Source of the DNA: Gordionus sp. m RMFG-2023
Taxonomy: Eukaryota; Nematomorpha; Gordioida; Chordodea; Parachordodidae
Assembly: GCF_954871325.1 (NCBI RefSeq)
Contig: NC_088779.1
Coordinates: forward strand, 1,009,121 to 1,073,120
DNA length: 64,000 nucleotides
Reading direction: 5' to 3'
Shown here: positions 43,935 through 56,154 of the stretch, in pieces
Position numbering within the stretch: position 1 is the stretch's first letter
How the letters are laid out: each line of letters begins with the position of its first letter
Made by a program: the position numbers and the translations under genes
Notes under the pieces: generated by a model
Told to the model about the DNA's origin: nothing
Seen by the model: only the letters and a program-made list of their open reading frames with translations
Databases searched by the model: none

Positions 43935-46595
43935 GAGTTTTGATAGCAATAGGAACGGTGTCGGCATCATCCATAGTCAAGATCTAACCTCCATTAGTAG
44001 AAGTTAACAAGATCTCTGATAGACTATTAAGATAAAACTCTGCATTGGTCAATCAATATTACACATCCTATCAGTATATGTTCCTCAAACGGGTTGTAAG
44101 GAAGAAGAGAAAGATTACTCTCGAGCTATCCTTGATGAAGCTGTAATGGAAATCCCTAAGGATGACTAGTCATAATAGGTGGTGACTTAAATGAGCATGT
44201 TGGGAAAAGCAAGAGATAGCTACAAAAGGCATAATGGTGGTTTTGGATATGGAGAAAGAAATGATGAAGGAGAGCATATACTAAAATTTGCGAAAGCCTT
44301 CTTCGACCTTGCCTTAACCAACACCTACTATAGGAAAAAAGAGAGTTATTTAATAACATATGAAAGTGGTACAAGGAAATCCCAGATAGATTACATGCTA
44401 ATCTCTCTTAGAAGATTAAAAGATGTAATAGATTGCAAAGTCATCCCAGGAGAAGATATAGCCGCGCAACACAAGCTACTAGTCATGGATTTACACATCA
44501 CAAATAAATCCACTCAAATCAAGAAAAAACTGGAACGGATCAAATGGGGTAAATTAAAAACAATGACAGATGCCTTTGCAATCATGCAAACATTGAAGCA
44601 ATAGATTCCTCACAAGTCAGTCTTTCATCCAGATTAATAGGCACTGCCAAATCGACACTAGGCTTGACAAGGGGAGGTAACAAATCATACAAAGAACTAT
44701 GGTGGTGGAATGAAGAGGTACAAACCACTATACAGGAGAAAAAGGCCCTTTATAAAATATGGTACAAATCCAAAAACCCAGATGACAAGACAAGAGACAA
44801 AAAATCCAAGAGAATAGCTATAAAGGCGGTGGCTAGGGCCAAAGCTATGGCATACGATGACATGTATGAAGAACTACATACCAAAGAAGGGCAAAATAAA
44901 ATATACAAATTAGCCCAACAGCGAGAAAAGAATTCTAGATATAAACGGAGCTCCGGAAGTAATCAAGAATAAAGATGGGAAATTGATAATAAAGGAAAAA
45001 GAAATAATGAATAGATGGAAAGAATATTTTCAGGAGCTTCTCAACTTTAATCCCCACATTACATTTAGATGAACACTCCCCATGTCAAAACCTTGTACAA
45101 CCAATAACAGAGCAAGAGATAATAATATGCCTCAAGCATATGAAAAACAACAAAGCTAGGGGTCCAGATGATCAATAGAAAGCCTTAAAGCGCTAGGAGA
45201 TGATGGAATACATCTCCTCTCAAATCTATACAACATAATACTGGAAAATGAAGAGATCCCTCAAAAATGGAGGCAGAGCTATCCATTTCCTATCTACAAA
45301 AATAAAGGGGATCTACACAATTGTGAAAATTACAGGGGCATAAAATTAATGTTACACTGTCTAAAACTATATAAAAAATAATAGAAAAAAGATTAAGAGA
45401 CATAATTGAAATAGGAGAGACTCAGTTTGGCTTTATGCCTGGAAGATTAACAACTGATCCACGCAATTAGGCAAATGAGTGAAAAATACAGGGAAAAGAA
45501 CAAAAAGCTATACATGGTCTTTCTCGATCTAGAAAATACCTTCGATAGAATCCCAATAAAACTTATCTGGTGGGCGCTACACCACAAAAAGGTTCCCGAA
45601 AAATATATAAGAATAATTCAGGATATGTATATGGGCCATACAATAATAGTCCGTAGCACAACAGGTACTTCAGCAGGCTTCACTATAGCTGAAGGAGTTC
45701 ATCAAAGGTCGGCTCTCAGCCCACTTCTCTTCATTACAGTATTAGATGTATTAGCACAGTCTATACCTCAAACAATCCCGTGGAATATGATATTTGCAGA
45801 TGATATTGTGGTAGATGCCGAGTCCAAGGATAAAATGAAAGAAAGATTAGTGAGTTGGATAAATATCTAGAAAAGCACGGAATAAAAGTAAATAGAGAAA
45901 AGACGGAGTATATGGTGCTAGGAGGAGATGAAACAGAGAGTATAGATATAAATGAATAGCAGATATCGGCAATTGAAAGCAGCAAATATTTGGGCTCCAC
46001 TATACAAACAAGCCACAATAGAAAAAGAGATAAAGAGTAAAATTAATCAAGGATGGTTAAAGTGGAGATCTTTATCTGGAGTGCTATTTGACAAAAGAAT
46101 CCCACACAAATCAAAGGGAAAAATTTAAAATTCCATAGTACAACCAACTATTCTGTATAGTTCGGAAACATGGCCAACCAAGGAAGCAGACGAGAGAAGT
46201 CTACAAACTATGGAGATGATAATGCTGAGGATGATTGCTGGGGTAACAAGAAAGGATAAAGTGCGTAGTACAAGAATACTAAGTAGTTTAAAGGGCCCAT
46301 TAAGACTAAGTTAATGGTAAACAGACTTAGGTGGTATGGGCACACAATGAGAAGGCCTATGAACTAATAGGAAATAAGGTTGAGAGTTTGGAAGTGATTG
46401 GCAAACGTAAAAGAAGAAGGCCAAAACTTCAATGGGGCCAAAGCCAATATAAAGAAGTATAAATTAGATAAAAGAGATTGTATGAATAACAAAGTGAAGA
46501 GAGATGTTGAAGGAGCTTACCACCAGAAAAGGTGAAAGCTAAAGAGAAAAAAAAGCAAATTAATAAAAAATTGGCACAATCCCAAAGAAGACAAA
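43935..46595 (+). mobile_element. RTE-clade LINE (APE endonuclease + reverse transcriptase), degenerate
   Basis: A near-full-length RTE/BovB-like LINE. The endonuclease part is at about 43935-44604: SNRNGVGII, VYVPQTGC, then GGDLNEHVGK across a frame break at about 44170, and RKSQIDYML. A linker with WWWNEEVQ and many lysines follows (44664-44972). The reverse transcriptase is at about 45000-45900, with GFMPGR, FLDLENTFDRIP, GVHQRSALSPLLF and FADDIVV. A C-terminal part ends near 46560. At least five frame breaks or stops make it inactive. Base composition is GC-richer than the flanks. It lies inside an hAT remnant. Confidence 0.85.
44191..45870 (+). pseudogene. RTE LINE open frames: endonuclease C-part and reverse transcriptase
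   Basis: The longest surviving frames of the LINE are 44191-44604 (endonuclease, ends with HKLLVMDLHI, a typical RTE word), 44664-44972 (linker) and 45475-45870 (reverse transcriptase palm). The palm keeps the F-A-D-D catalytic box at about 45796 and the D-L-E motif near 45525. The glycine of the usual H-Q-G-S-x-L-S-P is arginine here (HQRSALSP), a probable decay change. Confidence 0.8.
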
Positions 46596-47357
46596 ATTAT
46601 TTATGAACGATATTTTGACTAACTTTTTACAGTTTATATATCTGTTAAAGGTAGGCAGCAGGAAGTAAGACAATAAATAAAAAAGTTATAAGAATATTTT
46701 ATTTTTTGTTTTAATATTAATTTTTTAACTATATATCTAATAAATTTCACGTATATGTATATGTATATATATACGTGTTATAAAATTGATTGGTTCAATT
46801 TAACAATTCCTTTTACAAACATTTATTTAATCGGTTAATATAAAATATTAATAACAAACATTTATCAAAGTTATCAATTTAAGTTAAATATTAACAAAAT
46901 AATAATAGAAACTATTCAGTTAATAGATATAATTTATAAAATAGTTATATTTAAACGTTTAAGGCGTTATAATATATTGTAATTGGACTTGTTTATATGA
47001 ATAATATTTTATTTCATTTTATAATGTTTTGTAAATCATGGTTTAAGGCGTTACTTTAATTGGACATGATATATGTTTTATGAGTTTACAGAGATGAAAA
47101 TCGTATATATATATATATTATGATATTGTCCATACAACAGATATACTATGTTCTTAAATAAAAATAAACTTTTTCTTTATCATCGATTCTGTATCTCAAG
47201 ATCTTTATCAACTACAGATTCTAAATCCGTTATCAAATACAAATTCTAAGTGCAAGTTTCCTCCTTGCAACTATATTATAATAAAAGAAATAATGAAAAA
47301 CAGTCGGTAATATAACATATTACTTTACAGTAAATGGAATATATTAACAATAGCTAT

Positions 47358-47419
47358 AATATTTTTAAACCGTATTATATTGGCTCTTAATATTTTTAAA
47401 CCGTATTATATTGGCTCTT
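47358..47419. repeat. 31-bp tandem duplication
   Basis: Two adjacent copies of a unit containing TTTTTAAACCGTATTATAT and TGGCTCTTAA. The loop of palindrome A carries a single copy at about 31525-31555. Confidence 0.85.
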
Positions 47420-48475
47420 AATATTTTTGTATTTTCCAATATTTTATTATTTATGTTCGAAATTATCATTTAAATATGATTGGTTCCAGTTAAATTTTAT
47501 ATGATAAATAGTTTAAATTTTTAATGCGGCATAAAATTTTTTTATTAATTTATATGTTATGTATTTTTTTATAAAAAAATTCATATATCCATATATTTTT
47601 TTATATTTTCAAAATGAAATCTTCAAAGGTTGAATAATCAAAATAATTTACAGCGACCAAATTGAAGCAAGATGCAACTTACAATCGTTTACAAATCTTT
47701 TATGGTGTAAATAATTATTCAAGACTCCCAAAAATAAATGATTTTTGTTAAAGAAACACGCATTCCTAATAGTAAAAAAAATATCTGTGTTGCATATTCA
47801 GAAATAGAATTACTCTGTTAATTTATGAACGATTTAATTTATTTTCTGAATAAGTATATCGTATAATAATATAATATTATTGTTACTAATTTACTATCGT
47901 TTTCCTTATTAAATGAATTCGTTTTATTTCCAAACTGTATCTTGAACTCCTCTTATTTATAAACAAAATTATATTTACAAGTCGAATTTAGCTTCCTACA
48001 AACAGAATAAAAGAATGTTATTAAAATTTTTCTAAAGAATGGCAATATAATATAATTGACTTACATAACATTTTCAAGAAATATATTATTTTTGTATATG
48101 CAGTCTACAACTAAAAAAATTAAAATAATTTATCATATATATTTCCCAAAAAAATCGGTTGTTTTCTAAAGCCATGACTTTAACCTATGTATTTACTGTC
48201 TAATTTAAAAGGTGAGGTCCTGTTTAAAGATTTCTATTTTTTAATAAAATAATATTAGTGGTTATATATCGTCTCTTTTTAATGCAAACCCGAATTTGAA
48301 GCGAAAGCTAGACTTAGGTAGTGCGTAGCTAAAACCAAAAACCTACTCCTTGTTTTAATATTGATTTTGACGGCGTTCGTATGCTCATATTTCTATAAAT
48401 AAAAGCTTCACAAGTGCAAACTAACATACAGTCTAAAGAAACTTTTGATGTAAACAAAACTGTTTATAATTGTTA

Positions 48476-48720
48476 AGGTTAGCAGGGAATTAGACAAGAT
48501 TAAGAAAGTAATTTTAAAATTTTTATTTATTAAATTTATCAAAAATATTTAACTAAAAATACAATATAATTTTTTTCTTTATATAGTTTATAATATCAAT
48601 TTATATATAAAAATCTATTAAATAATTTATATCAAACTATTAAGTTAATATCATAAAATGAGTCCGTGAGGTTAATATAAAGAATAAATAAAATCAATCT
48701 TTAAGGTTAATATTGAGTTA
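48476..48720. repeat. Dispersed repeat pair, copy 2
   Basis: Direct-orientation partner of 20716-20990. Non-coding, family unknown. Confidence 0.55.
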
Positions 48721-49041
48721 ATAGATAGCGAAAAATAAATATTAAAAAATTCAATCAGGACGTCTCAACAATAATAAAAAGTAATTTTAAATTTGGGATA
48801 ACATAATATTTATGGATAATGAATGATATATCAATTTATATATAATATATTTTGGAGAATCAACTTGTAAAGAAAATAAGTTACTTCTGTAGTTTCATTC
48901 TAAAAATTAAAATTCACTTGAAGTTATAATTATTTTATTTCCGTTAACAAGATACTTTTCACAATTCATATATTATATTATTTTGTATCAATCATCAAAA
49001 AATATGAACTTTATACTACTTAATTTTAAGATAATAGTGTG

Positions 49042-49438
49042 CAGTGGCGTAGCTACGGGGGTGGTTTTCGGGTTTGGACCCCTCCCAGAGCAGAAATTTA
49101 TTTTTAGATTATACGTTCAAAAGACCTAAAAGTGATTTATATCAAATAAACACCATTAATATTTATATTTTTCTGGTTTTGATGTTTGTGGAAGGATATT
49201 ATATTACTATTTAAATTATTCTGGATAGTATTATTTCTACTAAATTATAATAAAATATTATTGATGCATTTAAAAAAATATATTTATTATATATTATCGA
49301 AGATATGGTTATGATTTGTAAGATAAACCCGGCCGAAGGCCGGGCAAGGACCGAAGGCCCGTTAAAGGGGGTCTGGGAGGCGAAGCCCCCTTTATATGTA
49401 TGAACCCCCTCTAAGAAAAATTCCTAGCTACGCCACTG
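49042..49438. mobile_element. hAT-like MITE with GGCGTAGC-type inverted ends
   Basis: Starts CAGTGGCGTAGCTACGGGGG and ends CTAGCTACGCCACTG. A GC-rich module (AACCCGGCCGAAGGCCGGGC through GGTCTGGGAGGCGAAGCCCC, about 49327-49390) is shared with the element at 56315-57472. No clear target duplication remains. Confidence 0.7.
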
Positions 49439-50734
49439 GCTTAATACCTTATATTCTGTTTATTCAAATTTATAAAATATTTATATAATTTTAAAAAGAA
49501 ATGATAAAACACTAATATATTAAAACAACTATATAAAAATATGTAAAATTTTTTAAAAAAGCTCTAAAAAAAGCTTAATTTTATTATGAAAATGTACCTA
49601 AAAAGCAGGTATAATTGTGTTTATAAATTTCTAATTGAAGTTTATGTTTAAGAAATAAAAACTTGCGGTCGTTTGTTATGCTGAAAATTTTTCTAGATAA
49701 AGTTTTTTAAAAAAAATTCACATAATAAAAATATAATTATAATTGTTGGAGCACCAATTTCTATCAGGTCATCATACTTATTCTAGGACATATAAAAGAA
49801 TCTCTGCCAAAAATTTTAAGCATTCTAATAATATTTATGCCTTGGCTTCCTTATCGACTAATGTTCCTTTTATCTTTAAAAACATCCTCTATATATTCTA
49901 TATAGTCTTGAAAGTTGCTTTGTTTTATCAAAATTATTAAATTTTACTTAAGTATATTGCTTCAAATATATATTTGATTTGCTATTGTTCGTTTCCCTTT
50001 AAATATTAATTGCACTTATTCATTAGAATGTTTGATTCATCACTTTTATACGATAGTTTGTTTTTCATTTTCATTCATAATAAATATATTACGCCATTAA
50101 AATAAATTCACATTATTATTTCATAATCACGCATATTAATTAATTACGAAGGAAGATGGAATGAGGAACGATCAGAAAGACGTTAAGAGTTAAATTTCTC
50201 TTATTCACATTTATCTAAGGTACATCATATTTTGAAATTGAAATTTAAAATAATAAAACATTAAAATAATACCATCATTTTAAACAAGGAAAGGAGAGAA
50301 AGAGAGAGGGAGAAGAAATAATATAGCAACACAGTTTACTAAAATCAGGGATCCGGAGTGAACCGTGACGAACTGTGAAACATTATAATAAATATCTGAA
50401 CCATGAAATAATTATTTTTAAAAGAGCAAAAAGAATCTTTATTAAAAAAAAGGTTAAACCGTCTAAACCGGTTTAAAGCAAAATAAAATAAAAATTCTCA
50501 TTTTTTTAACATTATTTTCCTTATGCTGTAATTACATATTTTATCATATCTCCGCCGTTACTTATAATTATTAAATGATCAAAATAATTGCGTGATCTGA
50601 TATCATTAATAATGTATGTATTAATTTTTTTAACTATGGCTTAAATTATATCCTCAATCTTTTAACTGAATTTTATAGTATTAGAGCATTCCTTGTTTTC
50701 TATATTTTATCTAATCTAACTATCTAAGTTATAT

Positions 50735-50945
50735 CTCTTCCCTTGAATAACCTTCCTTGTCTATGCCTTCTCTCTTCCCTTCTCATTCCTAGCTTCCTTT
50801 TTTTTTAAAATATATATCTTATCCTTTCCCGTAAACTCTATTTCTATATTTTTCACCTTTATTATTATCTTAGGAAAAATTAATTATATGTTATCACATT
50901 TTGATAACATATTATATCATCTGCTATTCAAATAAAGTAAACTAT
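50735..50945 (+). mobile_element. 3' tail of a LINE of the 61530-63490 type
   Basis: Matches the 3' untranslated end of the LINE at 61530-63490 on the opposite strand: shared words are CTTCTCTCTTCCCTTCTC or variants, TCCTAGTTTCC or TCCTAGCTTCC, and TTTTGATAACATATTATATCA. It is a 5'-truncated insertion with no coding sequence left. Confidence 0.65.
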
Positions 50946-51059
50946 GACAGGGAAAAAAAAATTTAAGCAATTTGTAGATTTTTGATTTAGTTGTATACAT
51001 TTAATTAATTTATATGTATATTATCACCAAAATTTCAAAATTACCAAATTTATAAGGTT

Positions 51060-51380
51060 TTAATTTACTGAGAGTTCGTGAGTCGGAATTTAAAAAAGCT
51101 ATTTCAAATGTACACAAAGAACATAATATTAGAAATAACATTGAATCGTTTGAAGGTGCTGAAAGGATCATTAAAAAAGTTATCAGTTTTTATATTTTGG
51201 GAAGTGAAAAATTTGAATATTCCAGAATTATATAAACTTGCTCTTATAGTATTGACTGTTCCCGCAATACAAGTTTCTGTAGAAAGGGCATATCGGGGCT
51301 AAAATATGTGTTATCGCTACAAAAAATATGAATCCATTTATATTAGAAAATTATATACTTAATACGTTTAAATAATATAT
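51060..51380 (+). pseudogene. hAT transposase C-terminal fragment
   Basis: Frame 51078-51302 ends with FWEVKNLNIPELYKLALIVL, then TVPAIQVSVERA. This is the hAT dimerisation signature (F-W ... L-x-x-L-A-x-x-I-L-x-x-P-A-x-x-x-x-V-E-R-x-F-S). A frame break follows, and the similarity resumes with MNPFILENYI. Only the last part of the transposase is present. It is a different hAT family from the other two kinds in the window. Confidence 0.75.
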
Positions 51381-51654
51381 TTAAAAATGAGTTATTTTGA
51401 ATCTTATATATTTATTTTATATATAATTCATGGAAGTGATGTCAAAAATTTTAATAAATATTTATAATTAAAATCATTATTACTATGGAGTTGCATCAAT
51501 AATGAAAAATTTCTAACCCTAATGAACCATTATAAACTTTTACCATTAGCTGATGCTATCACTAAGAAGTCGCGTGCCCATAATTTAAATAAAGAATTTT
51601 TTCAATTTCAAAATTTAATAAAACAAAATTAATATAAATTCAAGGTTTTAAGAT

Positions 51655-54124
51655 TTAATAAAGAGACAAAATAAATTTTAAATCCCCTTAAAAAAATAAA
51701 TATAAAGTTTAGTATAATTTGGTTAGGGTTTATTCCTTATATTTTCAGTTATAATACATCATATGTATAAGTAATATTAAAATAATAATTTTCTGTAATT
51801 TCAAGTCTCCACATTATGATAAAATGTAGATTTTTTCTTCTTCTTTAAGGAAATAATTTACGAATAATTACGCCAATGTATGAAAATATTATTTTGTTTG
51901 TTGCCTATACGCTAAAAATTAATAATAATAAAAAAATTAAAATAATCATTAAATGGCAAAAAAAAAACTTTCTTACCGATCCTTTTATAGTATCGTTATT
52001 TCCGTTGCTGTTAAGTCTATATTTTCTGTTCATAATACCTCTACCGTTTTCAGTGGTATTTAAAAGAACGATCAAAGGATTGATAAAACCTTTAAAAAAA
52101 AGTATATAAAAAAATTAAAATTTATTTTCTGTTTGTAATTTTTAATTTCATAAATATTATGAACATCCCTTTTCAAATTAAAACAATTTAATTCGGCTTA
52201 ACTAAGTTCATCTTTCGAAATATTGAATTTTCATATCTAATCTCAATGTGAACCTTCTAAAAAATTTATTTAGGTAATAATCTTCCTTTCAGTTATTCTC
52301 GCAGTTTATTTTTATCTAATTCAAATTTATATTAAGTTTATTAAATAAATAAAACAGCTTTAATATATTTACTTAATCATAATAATTTAGGTCTGAATTG
52401 TAGGCTCTCTAGAACATTTTAGCATATTTCTGAAACCTATGCTACCTTACTGGAGTTCTTCAGACATTTCTTAAAAATCTTTCGATAAACTCCTCTGGAT
52501 TTCCCTTCTTCATCAATTGCACGGATATTTTCAATAAAGTCTTAATTGGATGTCAACCTTACAGTTATTCAGGTTTTCAACATTTATAAGTGTTCATTTG
52601 GCAGTATATGATAAAGATATAAAAATTGGTTCCAAGTTTTCTCACCAAATTAAAAGTTAAACTTTCAATATATTTTCAAATCAAAACTTTTCATCAATTT
52701 AAATATTACATTTCCCTATTTAAACAAACTTGAACAAGTTATATTGCCTAAAAAAAAGTTATATTTTCTTTAAAAAAATAGATAATATTAAAACATTTAA
52801 TAAATTCCTGATGTTTATGATTAAAGGGGTTTAAAAATATTACTAAATCCATCATCCATTCCAGAATAAAGGTTTAGCTTTCCATTGCAATCTTTGAAGG
52901 TAATGTAATCCTTATTCATGGATCCAGCTTCATGTTCTAAATGATATATTTTTTTTAAAATAATTAAATAGAGCATTAAACTTCTTATTTTTTTTAAACT
53001 GACCAATTTTTCTTTGATTGCAATTAAGCTATCAATATGCAACATAACAATTTAAAAAAATATATATTTTTTGAAGTAATAAAGATCAATACTGCAAATT
53101 TTATATAATACTAGCATAAAGTAACAAAATATAAGATATTCAACGAGATTATACCTTTAAGAAATTATGCTTGATTTTATTATTTAATATGTTGTTTTTT
53201 CGCAATACATTTATTATTTCGCATTAATGTTCCTCCACAATTCATTAAAGTAGTATTGGGTTCAATTTTTTTTAGCTAAGTAATATTTACGATAAAAATT
53301 TGACATAATGCATTAGTTCGAGCCTTTTAGAAGAGTTTTTTGAAACTTTTAAAAATTAAATTTATTTTAACAATAATTATTAAAAAATTATTTCGCCTTT
53401 TGAGTCTCTTTTGAAAGACGGGACATGTCCTAAAGGCGCTATATCTTACAAGGAACGGTTACCCAGTTTATTATACCATAAAAGGATGCCTTTCTTACGG
53501 TGTCCGTCACATACGGGCAATTTACTATTTAATTTGTTTAAATCTTACTATCCACATTTTAATCTTATGATATTTAAAAAGAGAATCATATTTTTTAAAA
53601 TAAATTCAATAAATATTTGTAGTTATTACCAGAAATTAAGAATAAATCATCGCTATTTATCCCTCTATCTTCAAGGATACCACTGAGGAACGTTTTGATT
53701 TCGCAACCTTTAAAAATTAATTCATATATAAGAATTACAAATAATTTAGAAACGAACCATTATTTTGATTTAATAACTATCAAATAGTTTAGAAAAATTG
53801 ATTAAGAAAAGGGATTGCGTGAATATACTTTGAATAACGCATGGAATCCCAACTGAATACAATTTTAGAAAGAGTTTATTATTTTACAGAATACAAAAAA
53901 AAAATTAGAAGAAATCAAATACAAATATTTTAAATTTAAAAAAAAACAAAAGGCGGAACAAAGTATTATATACCAATACAAATGTCGAAACATATCAAAA
54001 AATAATAATAACATTTTTAAAATAATCAATAATTATTTTATTTTTGAACTGAAATTGATATAATTATACCTCGCAAAACATTGTAGTTGATTAGGATTAA
54101 CAAGCACCAAATTGAGTAAATCAT
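51655..54124 (-). CDS. Small secreted-type protein family, copy 4 (six exons, 136 aa)
   Basis: Exons on the minus strand: 54070-54124, 53630-53707, 52844-52936, 51977-52089, 51872-51911 and 51655-51686. They sum to 411 nt, 136 codons plus TAA; all introns are GT..AG. It starts MIYSIWCLLILINY, as in copy 3, then GCEIKTFLSGILEDRG, HEAGSMNKDYITF, DCNGKLNLYS, FINPLIVLLNTT,  RKYRLNSNGNNDTIKG, RIGNKQNNIFIHW and RDLKFILSLY. The first sequon of copies 2 and 3 is lost, but the exon 4 sequons (NTT, NDT) remain. Introns are 362, 693, 754, 65 and 185 bp. Mirror partner of the broken copy 5. Function unknown. Confidence 0.82.
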
Positions 54125-54449
54125 ATCGATTCGTAAAATATTTTAAAAATTATAGCTTTCCTTCAAATATATTTTAATTAATGTAAGTATTATAGCCTAA
54201 TATATTAGTTTAAAATTTTTTTTAATTATTTAAAAGAAGATATCATTTAATGTTGTTAATATCGAATTTATCAGTATAATAACCTCTTCTTTTTTTTTAA
54301 ATCTCTTTATAAAAATTGTTTAAAAAATAATAATTTGAACTATTTTCTGGTAAGGTAGATCTATTTAATTGAAAATCTGAAATTTATATTTGAAAATAAA
54401 AATTATCGTTTATTTTATGGCAGAAATAAAATAAAATTAATATATGTTA

Positions 54450-55020
54450 ATTATAGTTTAAAGTTGTAAAGAACTATTATTTTATACTTACTTAAATAAG
54501 GTGTTATTACTATTGATACAATTAGTGTTGTTAAACTACCTATCTTTAGTCAACTATAAAACAGCGAATCCATATTTTTATCCAGAAATATTCTAATAAA
54601 TCTTCAAGATGAGACTCAACTTAGAAGCTTAATTCAACTTTTTAGTCTTAAAAGTTTGACTAGGACAATTTAGCAACACTATATAGAATTGAATCTACTT
54701 TAAAGTTGTAAAGAACTTTTATTTATACTTACTTAATTACTATTGATAGAATTAGTGTTGTTATAAACTACCTATCTTTAGTTAACAATAAAACAACGTA
54801 TCGTTGAGAATCAACTTAGCAGCTTAAATCAATTTTTTAGTCTTAAAAGCTTGATTAAGACACAATAGAAATGGTCAAAGGTAAGTAATTCAGATAGAAT
54901 TGTAAAGATTATTTATAATAAGGCTTTATTACTATTGATAGAATTTGAATATAGTCTAAAGTGTAAAGAACTATTATTTATACTTACTTAAATAAGGTGT
55001 TATTACTATTGATTTCACTC
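54450..55020. repeat. Tandem array of about 230-bp units, each bearing a MITE
   Basis: The block AAGAACTATTATTTATACTTACTTAA, followed by TATTACTATTGATAGAATT, occurs about three times (54465, 54705 and 54965). MITE copies lie between them at 54523-54681 and 54753-54899. The arrangement implies duplication of a unit that already contained the MITE. Confidence 0.7.
54523..54681. mobile_element. hAT-type MITE (159 bp)
   Basis: Ends TAGTGTTGTTAAAC and ATTTAGCAACACTA. Flanking octamers gatacaat and tatagaat match at 6 of 8. Other copies lie at 54753-54899 and, inverted, at 13725-13878. Confidence 0.7.
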
Positions 55021-56154
55021 TTATTTTTTAAATCAGTTTAAAGAAATATTTTGAATTATTTCTACCAGATAGACTTTATTTAATTGATAATTGTGTACTC
55101 CTCTTTATATTTATTTTTATTGTTGTAATAAGATTTATGAACCTTTTTTTTATTAGTATATCTAATATCATACATTTTATAATTTCTTATGTAAAAAAAC
55201 AATTTTTTTTTTACATATTTTAGATGGGTATACCGTTATTGGTGTTTATCAAAAAATATTTTTGACAAGTAACTATAGTTGTAGACTAGTTTTACCGTTA
55301 CATTCTAAAAATACAGTTACTTAGTTAACATATTTTTGAAATAACAAGTTACAATTTTATTTTATAAAAATAAAAATGTAATAATTAATTACTTTAAAAA
55401 TTTTATAAGGCTATTATAAGTTAACGTTTAAGCGGCGCGCGTTGCTGGAAAAGAAACGTAATAAGTAACTTTTAAAATAGAGATCATTTTTCTATATGAA
55501 TCCTTTTTTGATATCGATAAAACCTACAAAACTTTTTTTTCTCTTATCTTTTTTTTCTAGAATGAAACAAAATATTTTTGAATATCAATCATAAATTGGG
55601 CATTCAAATTTTAATGCTTTGACCATTCGAAATCTCTTAAAATTATTAGAAATAATTTCTGAAAAATAGTAGGAAAAGTTTTAAAAAAAATTACAATTGT
55701 TTTTTTTTTTTTTGATTCTTGAAGAGGTAAAAAGAAAATCTCCCAAAAACCTTTTGACGTAAGAGAAAGAAAAAAGACCCAGGCCAGATAGAATCTTTGA
55801 AATTAAATTATAATAATACTCATATACGGATTTATCTCTGTTTTAATAAACTAAAAATTATGAAATATTAATTTCAAAAAATCCGAATTGGGAAGTAAAA
55901 TTTATTATTAAGAAAAATCTATGGCGGATTGAGACTATTTTTATTTGACCTCTTAAAGTTGTCCTAAAAAAATTCATATAATATATATTTTAGAAAAATA
56001 AAATACCCCCGGAGAGAAATCATGTATATAAATATTGAATTTAGATATGGACCGTTTTATTGTATATAATATTATATTAAATTCTTTTTTAAAACAAAGC
56101 ATTCCAACAAGTTTTCTGACAATAATTTTTTTTTCAATATTTATATGAATCTTA

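Larger units (their letters stand above)
43240..47540. mobile_element. Second hAT remnant, split by an RTE-type LINE
   Basis: 43360-43905 and 46600-47540 are colinear with 30770-31350 and 31400-31680 in the loop of palindrome A. The first holds the same transposase pieces (RQTNR, then VDSIEVHYKINVFISLL). The second shares non-coding blocks such as TTATTTATGAACGATATTTTGACTAACTTT (46607-46636 here) and GTTCGAAATTAT. The LINE at 43935-46595 sits between them. Confidence 0.65.
47541..50139. other. AT-rich DNA between the hAT remnant and palindrome B
   Basis: Contains the repeat at 48476-48720 and the MITE at 49042-49438. A 65-codon frame at 49743-49940 has no recognisable domain and is probably random. 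Nothing else was seen. Confidence 0.5.
50140..53720. repeat. Palindrome B, left arm
   Basis: Same orientation as the left arm of A and mirrored by 56110-61460. It shares the block AATTAATTACGAA(G/A)GAAGATGGAATGA at 50140 (24064 in A), then exons 6 to 2 of gene copy 4. Between 50346 and about 51530 it is interrupted by a LINE tail and an hAT fragment. Confidence 0.75.
53721..56109. other. Loop of palindrome B
   Basis: Holds the signal-peptide exon and upstream region of gene copy 4, a tandem MITE array at 54450-55020, the octamer GGTATACC at about 55229, and about 870 bp of unrelated AT-rich sequence (55237-56109). Within that, 55260-55500 has TAACTATAGTTG and AGTAACT motifs typical of some MITEs, plus a short GCGGCGCGCG island at 55431. 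Confidence 0.5.

Noticed and set aside
44156-44374. 72-codon minus-strand frame
   Set aside because: Antisense to the RTE endonuclease, which has clear motifs on the plus strand.
49743-49940. 65-codon plus-strand frame
   Set aside because: No recognisable motif, no second copy, and AT-rich flanks; kept only as a remark.
51876-52109. 77-codon plus-strand frame
   Set aside because: Antisense to exons 4 and 5 of gene copy 4; the minus-strand exons are supported by five-way comparison.
53411-53686. 91-codon frame on the plus strand
   Set aside because: It runs antisense to exon 2 of gene copy 4 and the conserved intron block, and has no domain; it is a shadow frame.
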